64,000 nt of DNA from the NCBI GenBank assembly GCA_002205965.3, contig NADL03000637.1:1-64000 (forward strand), given 5' to 3'. The notes under the pieces were generated by a model. That model did not search any database. It was not told the DNA's origin and worked only from the letters and a program-made list of their open reading frames with translations. The DNA is from Kappaphycus alvarezii. Its lineage: Eukaryota; Rhodophyta; Florideophyceae; Gigartinales; Solieriaceae. Numbering within the stretch: position 1 is the first letter of the stretch; each line of letters starts with the position of its first letter. Shown one piece after another: positions 33,327 through 42,987 of this stretch. A program made the translations under genes and the position numbers.

Positions 33327-33992
33327 TTAAATTCTCTGGGACAAAACTACTTTCAAGTGTTCCTTCCCGTTCTCGTGACGCTTGAGAACCTCGTGGGAAT
33401 CGAACACTCTATCACATGCAGTACACCTAGGGGTCTTTTTCTTGTTTTTCTCTCTAGTCTTATGACCCTTAGAATTGATGTGATCGTAGAATGTCTGTGC
33501 GCTATTGCAGCTAATAACACAGAGCTTGCAGTACCTCTTGTTCCTCGGCGGAACTCTTCGTTTAGCCTTTAGTTCCTTCTTGGCAACTCGATCGGCGAGG
33601 GCTTTAGCTTTCTTTGCCGAGAGGCGTTGAGTTTTCTTTATTGGCTTATCCAGAGGTACTGACTTACGAGGGATCCTATACCTTTCCCTAGACGAGGGAA
33701 GCGCGAGCGTCTTCGGCGGCGGTCCTTCTGGCTCGAGTACTTCGATCGATTCCACAACCGTCCTCCCCACAGATGGCAAAGTCCTAACTGTCGCAGCCCT
33801 GGGCACTCGGGGCACCAGGGCTAATTCCGAGTCTAGCACAACCCCGCAAAAGCAGGCACAAAAGTGGAAGTGATCGTCAGTAACAGCTTTTGGGATTATG
33901 AGTCTTTAGACCAACCAAAAGGTGCAAAGAGAATCACTTCGATGTGCAAAGAAATGGAATTATTCAAATAGCTTACCGGAACGAGTAGACAT
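33327..33992 (-). CDS. Copia-II accessory double zinc-finger protein, copy E
   Basis: The same two-exon gene as at 20522-21187. Exon 1 is 33992-33977, the intron is 33976-33833 and exon 2 is 33832-33327. The whole spliced frame is open, about 173 residues. Relative to F a few residues differ, for example V for D inside the first finger and T for V in the basic region. All eight zinc ligands are kept. Maintenance of an open frame here, although gag of the same element has a stop codon, may reflect its short length rather than selection. Function unknown; nucleic-acid binding is inferred from the finger type. Confidence 0.77.
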
Positions 33993-34074
33993 AATCAAGA
34001 GACTGAGATGGACAAAAAAATAATGCAGCAACACACGGCGACTTACGGGGTTCAGAGAAAGAGACGGCGTTGAA

Positions 34075-34087
34075 CTGGGCCCATAAC
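34075..34087 (-). promoter_or_regulatory. Primer binding site of element E
   Basis: The minus strand reads GTTATGGGCCCAG next to the LTR end (34089). Same half initiator tRNA-Met type as the other copia elements here. Confidence 0.85.
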
Positions 34088-34088
34088 C

Positions 34089-34444
34089 TAATGGGAATCG
34101 GAGAGGGTGAAGGACTTTGCTGGACGGATGAAGTTGCGGGCTTGGCTACCCAGAATTTACTCGGAACTCTAAAATCCTGGCCTTAAGTACAACCTACAAC
34201 TACTTTCTAACTCACTGCGTCCACTAACAGAATCCCGCAAACTATTGCCATTTGAGCGGATTTCAAGATCTTGGCCCGGTGATAACAGTCATTAGGGGCA
34301 AATTTGGAACTGCTTCCAAAGTTGACAAATTTGTGTAAATAGGTTGGCCCAATACACACATCAATACAGTACCTTATTTTGCAGACTTATCGGAACCGAA
34401 CTTTCTTGTGCCAAAATAACGGACTCAATCCGTCATACGTATAA
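34089..34444 (-). repeat. Partial copia-II LTR (II-a) of element E
   Basis: The last roughly 356 bases of a II-a LTR on the minus strand. It breaks off at 34444, just inside the first 72-bp unit (CATACGTATAA), and is joined to a gypsy gag fragment. Confidence 0.85.
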
Positions 34445-34636
34445 CCAACAGTTTGCCGCGGTACCGGTCATAAAAGTGTAGTAAAGCTTAATGGAATTCC
34501 TCTCACTGATAGCTTCGCTCAGACCCACCTGAAGAAGCCCTAGGTACTTTTCGACTGAATGCAACCATGACCGAACCGTTAGCGCATCTCGAGTACCATC
34601 GAACAACACAGGCTTATTTGGTTTGAAGAAAGACAT
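34445..34636 (-). pseudogene. Ty3/gypsy-type gag fragment
   Basis: Starts at ATG 34636 and is open to the junction at 34445. About 60 residues resemble the N-terminal part of a retrotransposon gag: a FDGTRD-like segment, then V-x-x-W-L-x-x-V-E-x-Y-L, and later Y-x-F-M-T-G-T-A-A-N-C-W. This pattern is typical of gypsy-type gag. It is not closely related to the gag of the gypsy element at 46638-47840. The rest of the element is gone, cut by the copia-II LTR. Confidence 0.6.
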
Positions 34637-35620
34637 CTTCAGCAAGCCTCTTACTTCAAGCCTTACACCAACACCTAAACTTTAATACAGGCACTTGGAG
34701 TTGAAATCTGCAAGGGATTCGTCCCTGGACGACGGTTTGGCTCCCTACCCGCGGAGAGAGTGACTCACCAGCAGCTTTGGTCACACCTACACTCCGGTGT
34801 GACTCAGCAATCCGTTCGGGATATCCCCACTAGTCCACTAAATAGACCGTGATCGGTGTCCTTATCCTATAGGAAAGCCTCTCAAGCCGACCTTGAGCTG
34901 GTCAACAACCAAGTAGTACCTTTTCTGAGCACGTGCCCTGTAGTCCAAGTACAGTCCAAGTCGACCCTTCAAAGCTGTAACTGAACCCGTGACCCAGTCG
35001 GTGCACCTAGCTAGCAGCCAACAAGTTCAATAAGATTGTAGAGGAATACTGACAGGGGACCCTCAAATGGGGACTTGGTCAGAAGCACGGCTTCACTAAG
35101 GCAACTTGATTAAGCTCAGCTGTCCAGACTAAGGATTCTGCACAGGATCACGCATCTTCGTGAGGCTTGCACGCTACCTGTACAGGATGACATAGGGAAA
35201 CAGCCTTTGCTGCACCCTCACGTTCCTGGTTACTAAGATCTCCAATTAGTGACCGCGACATGTGTGGAACAATGAGGTTAGAGTACCTGGCACTCCAGCC
35301 CACAGGTACTCTCCTGTAATTGGCCCTCCAACCCACAAGTACAGCGTATTCGATTTTACTTACAGTAAAATGGCAGCAAAATTTTTCCAAAATTCAACAA
35401 CCCAAAAAATACACGTGTGACAAAACTTCGAACTAGAGCAAGACGAAAGCGGTAAAGCAGCGGAACCGGCGAAGGCAATGCTACCAGTGAAAAAGAGAGA
35501 GAGGCAGCCGGGGCGCTGCTAAAGGAACAGTAGAGACGATGGTAGTGGGTTTCAGAAAGTTGGGGGCAAAGGGTGTATGCAGTGTACCTGGATTCCCCCA
35601 AGAATCCAGATGAGCCCCTC
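34637..35620. other. Unassigned stretch upstream of the gypsy gag fragment
   Basis: About 1 kb without a credible gene. On the minus strand it lies directly upstream of the gag fragment, so it may be its leader or LTR. I found no matching second LTR and no clear primer site. A short local repeat of the type GTACCTGTGGGCTGGAGTGCC occurs near 35285-35345. Confidence 0.4.
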
Positions 35621-36690
35621 TCATACTGTAGCTCTACTCTAGAAATTCTATACTTTGTTAGCTCTGTAGAACTTACAAGAATGTACGTCGGTAGTTTTTC
35701 AAGCCCAGTAACACCCCCCTAGGGTCCCAGGTGCGATCCTTGGCCCAGAACGCCTCCAGGATCCCTGGTCAAGCAACATCAAATCCTGGGAAAAAAATCT
35801 TAGGGTAGCTGTAAGCACTGCAAATGTCTTGGTGATTCGATGGTAAGTACTGGGCAGGACTCCTGGGGAAAATATTTCCAGGAATCCTGGGAAGTGTATC
35901 CCAGGAAAATCCTACCAATGAAAACTCTAAATTGGACTTTTTCAAGCGATTTACATTCCAAAAAAATCCCCAGGAATCTTGGGAGTTCTTTCGGAAAATC
36001 CTGGACAGAAACGCTGATTGTTTGGTACTACAGAATAATGGCCCGCTTTTTAAGAGAAAAGAGTACTATAATCCGGAAATTTTACATTATTACTTATTTG
36101 GTACACACCTGAGTTTCCATATACTTCTAGGAAAGATATCATACGTCTAGGCCAGGACTGACCCAGGATTCCTGGGGGATAAAGACAGAATCTCTGGGAC
36201 AACATACCAACATTGATGTCAAATTCTCTCATTAAAACTCCTTTAAATATTTTTCCCGAGAATCTTAGAAAATGTCCCATTATTAATTGGAAATGCCAGC
36301 AAGAATGATCAAATTAATTTTTAAACTTGGAGTTACATCCCAGGATTCCCGAAACATCCTGGCTATTGAATACCGCAGCCCAGAGTTGGAATTCCTGTAT
36401 AATTATCCCGTTTTACCAATAGAATCCTGGGTAATATCCCAGGAATCCTCGAAACTCCCCCAGGAATACTGCCGCATTCTTGGGGGGCTTTCAAATCATG
36501 AGCTGTCAGCAGCCCACGAGACTGCCCAAGTAATTATCAAAATATTAGATACATGCCGAGAATTCTCCAAAATCCTAGCCCATCGGGAGAGAATTCCTGG
36601 GCCGACGTCCCTATGTGATTGTTCCTTTACACCGCCAAAGTCCTGGGAAGGTTCCCAGTAATCCTTGAAAATTCCCCAGGATTACTGGGA
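35620..36690 (-). repeat. Block of near-palindromic CCAGGAATCCTGG-like motifs, copy 1
   Basis: Dense, irregularly spaced copies of CCCAGGAATCCTGGG and variants, each close to self-complementary, in an otherwise unremarkable AT-rich background. The edge near 35670-35715, read on the minus strand, resembles the edge near 56480-56550 read on the plus strand (both contain TACCGACGTA). The two blocks therefore look like inverted copies of one repeat family. No protein is encoded. Confidence 0.7.
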
Positions 36691-37160
36691 TTTAACAGCG
36701 CTCGTAAAGCTTCGAAAATTTCATTTGAAAACACTTATTTTGTCCAAATTTTAGCAGGAACTGACGCCACTCTTTCAATTTAAAGAAACATGAACAATTA
36801 AAAATATCTTTCAGCATTAATTAATTACTACAACAAAATTATTTCAGCACAATTAGTTTACAGAAAGTGTTAAAAGTAACGGACCTTTTTACTCCTTGAA
36901 AGTGTACAGGTATAAAAGTCTCAGGTGGACAAGGTGTCGCGTTTTCCAGGGAGCCTGGTTCCCTGGGGACAAACACCGGGAGCTTCCCTTGCAAATTCCA
37001 GTGGACTTTGCTCGAGAACCAAGTGGAGAGGTAGCAAACCAAAAAGAAAGCACTGAAACATCTTCCCCCGAACGTCTCCCCTCTTAGCTTGTTCCTTTCA
37101 GAGATCTACTCTCTCCTATATATCACAGTTTTATTGTTATTACGTCATTTTTGTTTTCTC
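36691..37160. other. Stretch without recognisable features
   Basis: AT-rich sequence, then a moderately pyrimidine-rich segment before the decayed locus at 37161. No gene, RNA or repeat that I can support. Confidence 0.5.
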
Positions 37161-39877
37161 ATGGCGGGAGAGCAGAAGAAACGGAAAGCACGCGCTGTTC
37201 CAAGTAACGCAACACTTCCTCGCAAGTCTTCGTGACTTGCCAAAAGAAGCGGAACCTCCCCGGATTCTAGCCCACTTCGCAAGTCTTCGATTTCTCACTC
37301 GACTCGCGCGCAGCCCCACACGTCATTGAATAGGGATAAAGAAGCAAAACACGTCAAGATCAGTACGCTCAAGTTTTCAGTCGAGGAACTCAAATCCAGT
37401 GGCGCCGGTAAAGTATCAGAGGGTGACAATTTCCAGGTTTCAACCTCTGATTTGGCATATCTGCCTACCGACAGCAAGAAGAATCCAAGCAAAAACACTC
37501 AAGATGCCGCAAGCAATGAACGTTGCATTTATTCGTCGGCAGACGGACAGAGTTCCGATTAAATTTCGGAATCAGACCATGATCGTGACGTCGACAAGAA
37601 AAGCAGAGAGCCAAAGCGAACGCTTCGGTCCGACACCGATGGAGAATACGAAGAAGAGTTCGATTCGAAGTCGGGAAACGCTCGTTCGACAGTGAAGATG
37701 ACCAATCGTCTAAGTCAACCCTCAACCATGACGACGGCGTTCTAAGTATTTGAAAATTGATGTGATAGAACCTGAGATTGGTTATGAGAGGCAAGTCCAT
37801 CACAAGAGTAGCCGCTTAAAATCAATATTCGATGAAGAAGATGAGGATGATGTCATTCGAGATTCGAAGGATCACATGGATATGAAGATTAGTTCTCCGA
37901 GGTCCCGTGACGAAGGAGGAAGTGTAGCAAAATTCAAGGGAAAAGCGGAGGTACGGCGAATCGGTTCGGTAAGCGAGTAGACAAGCTGATTATCATTGAG
38001 GATAGCAGAAAATTTGTTGACCCTGACTTGGTTCGGCAGCAGTTGAATGACACGAAGGGAGAGCTTTCCAGGACTATCCAGATGATGAGATAATTCTACA
38101 TGACAATTGGGCTTCCCCAAGCTACTTTGGATGAGGAAAAAGCTATTAATGCGTCATTACGGAGTCAGTTGGAGCTCTTGCAGAGTTCTTCGAAAAATCA
38201 TTCAAAGACTGGAGATGGTGGGAACATTGACAGTGTCCAGAGGTTGATTCACATGCGTATGAAACTCCGTGCATGGCTCGAAAAATAAGAGGCCGAATAT
38301 GAATGGATTGCCGTCTTGCTAGCTCTCTACGAGCAAATGCCGAAGGTTGCATGAAATGTAGTAACAGAAAATGTACCATCCGGGTACCAGCGTTTGAATA
38401 CGGAGGAAAGGTGGTTTCCGAACGAAGTCTCTGTTTAATCCGAGAGACAGCGAGACCGTGCTTCTGAAGGAAACTGGTGACATAATTCTCAACGGGAAAT
38501 GGGACGTCTTTATATTTGTGTCAGGAGCCATATTCAACAGCGTGGACGAGATGGAGGATGACAGATGGAAAATAGGTCGTCAGAGCGTACAACTCTGCTC
38601 GATGGAACTTTCTTTTGCCGGAGACTTTTGGTTTGCAGACTCCGATATTTAAAACACAGTAATCAGAGAGCGATGCTTGAGATCGCTCGAGAATGACACT
38701 CGCTTTGATTATCAGGTTTTGTTGAGGATTTGAAAAATGGCCGCGTCAAGTAACACCCTGAAAAAGAGACTGAAGGTTAGTTGTCGAGATATGTTGAGAG
38801 TCGGAAAAAGACTTTGAAGGCTATTTTCTTCCAGGAACTTGGCTATCCTCTCATCTGTGGAACCAAATCAACTCGAGCATCGGACGTGAAGTATAAGGAA
38901 AAGCACAAAAAGCAGTTCGATGAGGCGATATTGAAGCTTTTTAAGTCCAGTTCACAACCCAATGAATCCAAACGCGATATGCCGACTTCTTGGTGGAGAC
39001 GTGCAGCTTTTAAAGAGATTTTTGCGGACAGTGCAGAGGACATGGAAGACCGAGAAATGGATGGAGTAGACACTCTGTTCAATAATGAAACAGTACGTAT
39101 GGTTAAGGAGGTCTTCTCTTCCAGAATCATAGCCTTTGACGAAGAGGTAAGCATAATGTTTTAACTCGACTTGATGCGTTAATGACGGCACTTATTGAAG
39201 ACTTACCACGCAAAAAGAAAGAGAACACCAAAGGGGAAACCGAAACAGTGGTTCTAGAGGGAAGATTTGCAGAGCTCCTTCTGAAGTCTACGTCATCACT
39301 TCTTAGGTACTGCGGGTCTATGACAGCGCAAGACATGATTATATGGCAAGAAAATGCCGGAAGGGAAGCCTCCATGAATGAGCTACTGATCCCTAAGTGT
39401 GAAACACTCTTCAAATCACCTGGGAAAAGAAAACGTTCTCGGATTCAAAATGTCAGCTCAGATGCTTCAAAGGAGTACCGGAATTGAGCCCGTCGGCTAA
39501 CCTCATCCCTGCTTTCAAAGACGTCAGCAAATCTACAGCTGAGGTGTCCGCGGCCTTATCTGCAGAATCCATAACTGAGGAAAAAAGCGCCAAAATGTGT
39601 AGCGCAATTGAAATCAGAATCGCACGACCACCTGACGAAACATACCAAACATATCCATTCGGCGGGTTGTTCTCCATTAACACCTTAGCAGATAGCTATG
39701 GCTCGAGGCGGGGCTAAGGCTTTGTAGCAGAAGGAGGGCAAAGCATGTCCATTTCACGATTTTAACAACGTTCATGATAAAGCTTGGTGGATGCTTATTC
39801 AGGTTGCCTTTTGCGGAAGGGATAGCGGTGAAGCTGTTGCTGTTTTTGCGAGGAGAGCTATCCACTCGCTGAAGTGA
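37161..39877 (+). pseudogene. Unrecognised decayed coding locus, acidic/basic protein
   Basis: I do not recognise the protein. An ATG at 37161 opens a basic start (MAGEQKKRKAR). The same frame continues to 37740, interrupted by TGA (37233) and TAA (37560), and the product is rich in S, D, E and K. Further on, a Met-initiated segment at 38737 gives MAASSNTLKKRLK, a likely 59-bp intron (38776-38834, GTTAGT...TTCCAG), then an in-frame ELGYPLICG exon of about 110 codons. A one-base shift near 39158 leads into a second open stretch (to 39487), another shift near 39475 leads to 39717, and a cysteine-containing piece reaches 39877. Consistent coding character despite breaks suggests a pseudogene or an element-borne gene. 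Confidence 0.5.
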
Positions 39878-41129
39878 GGCGTCGGCTTGCTTTATACTGA
39901 AAAGACCCATCGTCCTTTGTTTGCAACTTGGCCTTGCAAAATATGCTTTGGAGGAAAACCTATCTCATCTTTCAACCGGCAATGCAAGAAGAAACATCCT
40001 CCGCCTTGCTGTTTTCCCAGTCCACTGTAGAAATTCACTCCAGAAACAAGTCATTTCAAAGCTTTGAACTACCTTTAGTGTACCTGTGATCCCTCGGGAA
40101 GAAATGCATCAAGGAGGGTCACCATTGAGAGTTTGGGGTATTAATTTGAGAAACGTCCATTGAAAAAGCATCTTCAGAGAAACGCTCAATCATGACGTAG
40201 GGGATTGTAGACGACAGCCAGGACATGGCAAATGCTTCCATCCGTGCCATGGATTTGAGTGTACCAGTATCGCATCAAGCTTGCATTACTGGCCCCGAGA
40301 TCCCTCATCCGTCCATTATGCGTGTGATGCAGTGGATTTGCTTGGTTGTCTTCATGAATTCAGTATAAAAGATAGACGGCCAGATTCGCGCAGCAAGTTC
40401 GACAAAGGAAGAAATGCAATATTTAATTTGGGATTCACATTCGCCAGCCTGTGAAATTTCTGAGAGCTGGGTATACCATTACGGCATGTGTCAAGCTCCT
40501 AGGGAAAGGCGCATGAATATGCACGCCCCTGTTGTCCCGCATTGGAGTAGGTAGGGATTTAGTCGCGCAGCATGGTAATAAGTACAGGTTCCATTCTTCA
40601 AGGTGCTGCTAGAACCTTTAAACGGCCCAAAGCTACTGCCACACCACAGTACTGGCTATACCAGTGCATGACTCTATATTCTCAGGGTTTTGTATTTGCG
40701 AAGAGGGAGGCCAAACTGTTGCCTCAATGAAAATACTGGAGTTTCAATCATGCCACACCCGTCTTCCCGCTCTTGTACCCATGGCCATACACCGCATAGC
40801 CTGCTGTACGCGATTTCTTAGCGCATAAATAAAATGTTCCAGGGACCAAGCGAGTACCCCTGCCGCCGCCTTACGCGTGAGGCTCGGCCCCGAACGCTGC
40901 GATCGGCCATCTTCACTCACCCAAGTTCTCTTTTTACAGAGCACGGCTCTACCCCTGTTACTATGGGACGGCCTTGTGAGTCTTTAGCAAATGATCCTAC
41001 TTTCCAATCAGTAACCTACCCAAACTTTTCATAAACTGCTCTCCTCTTGTCCAACTCAGCATGCCTGCTTGCCGGCCTTGACACGGCCTTTTAGGGAAAA
41101 TTAAGAGGGACTGCTGGTCACCCTCTAGG
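39878..41129. other. Stretch without recognisable features
   Basis: About 1.25 kb between the decayed locus and the gypsy element. Short open frames only, none with a recognisable domain. It ends with GTATT at 41130-41134, the left target duplication of the gypsy element. Confidence 0.5.
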
Positions 41130-41134
41130 GTATT

Positions 41135-41854
41135 TGATAGGGGTAAATCGGCGAGGGAAGAGATCCTGGGAACCAATTACCCTGAGAAGGAGGTGTTGCG
41201 AGCGACAAAAGTGCTACCGTGGTATTGTTGAACGAACATAAGGGAGTGTATATAGAAGAGAGTTGAGGAAGCTACAAGCAAGTATAAAAGGGGCAGGGTC
41301 TACCACCGACGCTCTGCGAATAGCGTAAGAAAACGTTTTCTTGGGTCTGAAGTTGACTCTCAACTTCCTACTACTCTGGACTTGGCTTGAAGTTGTCTGC
41401 CAACTTGCTTGACCTCCACAAGAGGAAGCAGTTTACTCAGCTTATATAAACTTTTTGGGTATTCCTAAAGTCTCAATCAAACATACTAATAGCCACAAAA
41501 TGCATTCACAGGAATCGTGTGAACCAGAGAGACTATTAGAAGATCTTTTCTCAAGTTAAATATCTAGGTGCCATACCCATGCCAGCCACCCATCGGCCAG
41601 GGGTGGGAATTGATGTGGTCATTATATAGACCTATCAGAGTCACTCGTAGTATCACCCACATCCTGGAACTGTACTGACATCTACTATGCCAGCGTGTCC
41701 TAAACTAAAAAATCAACCGATGATTTTGCCACACTCCCCAAATTAAAAATATCTTGCAAATTCAAAAACTGAGAAAATATCTTCCCAATTCCGATACTGT
41801 ATACAATTATGGTCCTCATCTAGATTTTTTCCGTGTACGAATTTGCGCACATCA
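41135..41854 (-). repeat. Gypsy G 3' LTR
   Basis: On the minus strand it starts TGATGTGCGC and ends CCCCTATCA, so the tips are TGAT and ATCA. It differs from the other LTR at about 41151, 41183, 41738 and 41837. A TATA-like TTTATATAAG in element sense lies at 41441-41450. Confidence 0.95.
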
Positions 41855-41890
41855 CGCCCTCCCGCTCAAGACGATCGTCCCGGCTCGTCT

Positions 41891-42987
41891 TCATTGTTCT
41901 TGTTCTGTTTCCGTTAGCGTTCGCTGTCTTATTGATAAAACGTATGGTCTCTCAAACGGGTACGGATGCAACTGATTACGAATATGATGCTCTAAAAAGT
42001 AAGTTTGCATTACTGGTACCTCACTTTGTAGCATAGCCTCATATATTGGTTTGATAACATCGAGGTGGGGTTGAATACATTCTTCTTCCGTGACTCTTCC
42101 GAATCTTCCAAGAATGAAAAATATATGTGATATGCAAACTCTTCTGGAAGATGCCGGAGGAATGGATGCCGATAAGAAAAGAAGACGCACATCATCAAGA
42201 ACGAATCCTCGTAAGATAAGTGCGGTCCATGTAGCGCCCTAAAACATAAACAGATGCTTATCATGAAATAAGAAATGACCTGCGCATCGTTCGCATCCTC
42301 GGAGATATTGCGCAGCCAAAAAGATAATATTCTTCTTCCGATTGTATGCTGTGCATGGTTGTGAAGGAGAGCTAGAGATGAAGTTGTGGTGGACGGTCCC
42401 GATGAATGGCCGCGACCAGCTCCTGACGTACAGGGACCTGCACGAGGTCCTCTCGGGGGACGACCGGAACCTCTTCTGGGCGGGTTGTTGTCTCCCGAAG
42501 GTCCTCCTCTGGTCATCATCACTGCTTCAGGAGGATCCTCGCCGCCTCCAACGCTCCCAATTTGTGGCGGAGAAACGTAAGGTTCCCATAGAGGATACGG
42601 GACCAGTCTGTACTCCATATCCGGGGGTAAGGCGTAACCTCTCAGTCGCACGTCTTGGTTGTTCTTGAGAAATACGTAAATTGGACGGATAATATTCAGA
42701 TACGTTTGCGACAAGTCTCCAGCAGCTACCATTCCATATCTTCCTATAGAGTAATGATATATTACCTCCACAAACTCTGGACCTGCTTCCGTGAACCTTC
42801 CGTTTTGGAATGAAAATAGAACTCTTATTAATAGTCGGAAATCTTCTTCAGGTAGCAATGGTCCGTTCAACGTACGAAAACATAGGCGTATATTAATGTA
42901 GAAATGGATGATTACGTGGAGTTCGTAGTAGTCCCGCGTAATCGAGATGATCCATTCCCAGGCCCTTTTTCCTCCCATAGGAATCAT
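41891..42987 (-). pseudogene. Gypsy G ORF3: unknown protein with a duplicated module
   Basis: Third ORF between integrase and the 3' LTR. Its ATG (42987-42985) overlaps the pol stop as ATGA. Module 1 covers residues 8-139 and carries LCFRTLNGP (34-42), IIRPIY (99-104) and PYPLWEPYV (130-138). A linker (about 141-200) is rich in G, R and P. Module 2 begins near residue 217 with LCFRALHGP. A dinucleotide insertion in the TATAT run near 42120 shifts the frame; in the new frame the matching IKPIY and PYPFERPYV occur, ending at 41891. Without that break the protein would be about 365 residues. I see no signal peptide or membrane anchor, so it is not an obvious envelope. No known domain is recognised. 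Confidence 0.75.

Larger units (their letters stand above)
30537..34444 (-). mobile_element. Copia-II element E, 5' part, interrupted by a solo LTR
   Basis: Minus-strand copia-II. From high to low coordinates: LTR piece (34444-34089), primer site (34087-34075), zinc-finger gene (33992-33327), gag (33166) and protease region, broken by the solo LTR 30841-32291. It resumes at 30840-30537, where it is cut at the start of the integrase region by the tandem units. Integrase, RT, RNase H and the 3' LTR are missing. Confidence 0.88.

Noticed and set aside
34650..35711. LTR of the gypsy gag fragment, starting TGTTACTGGG next to a C/G-rich run
   Set aside because: No second copy, no clear primer site, and the TGTTAC edge overlaps the CCAGGAATCCTGG repeat block, which explains it better.
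41891..42987. Envelope gene for gypsy ORF3
   Set aside because: No signal peptide, no membrane anchor, no furin-type site and no cysteine pattern. The duplicated module is unlike envelope proteins.
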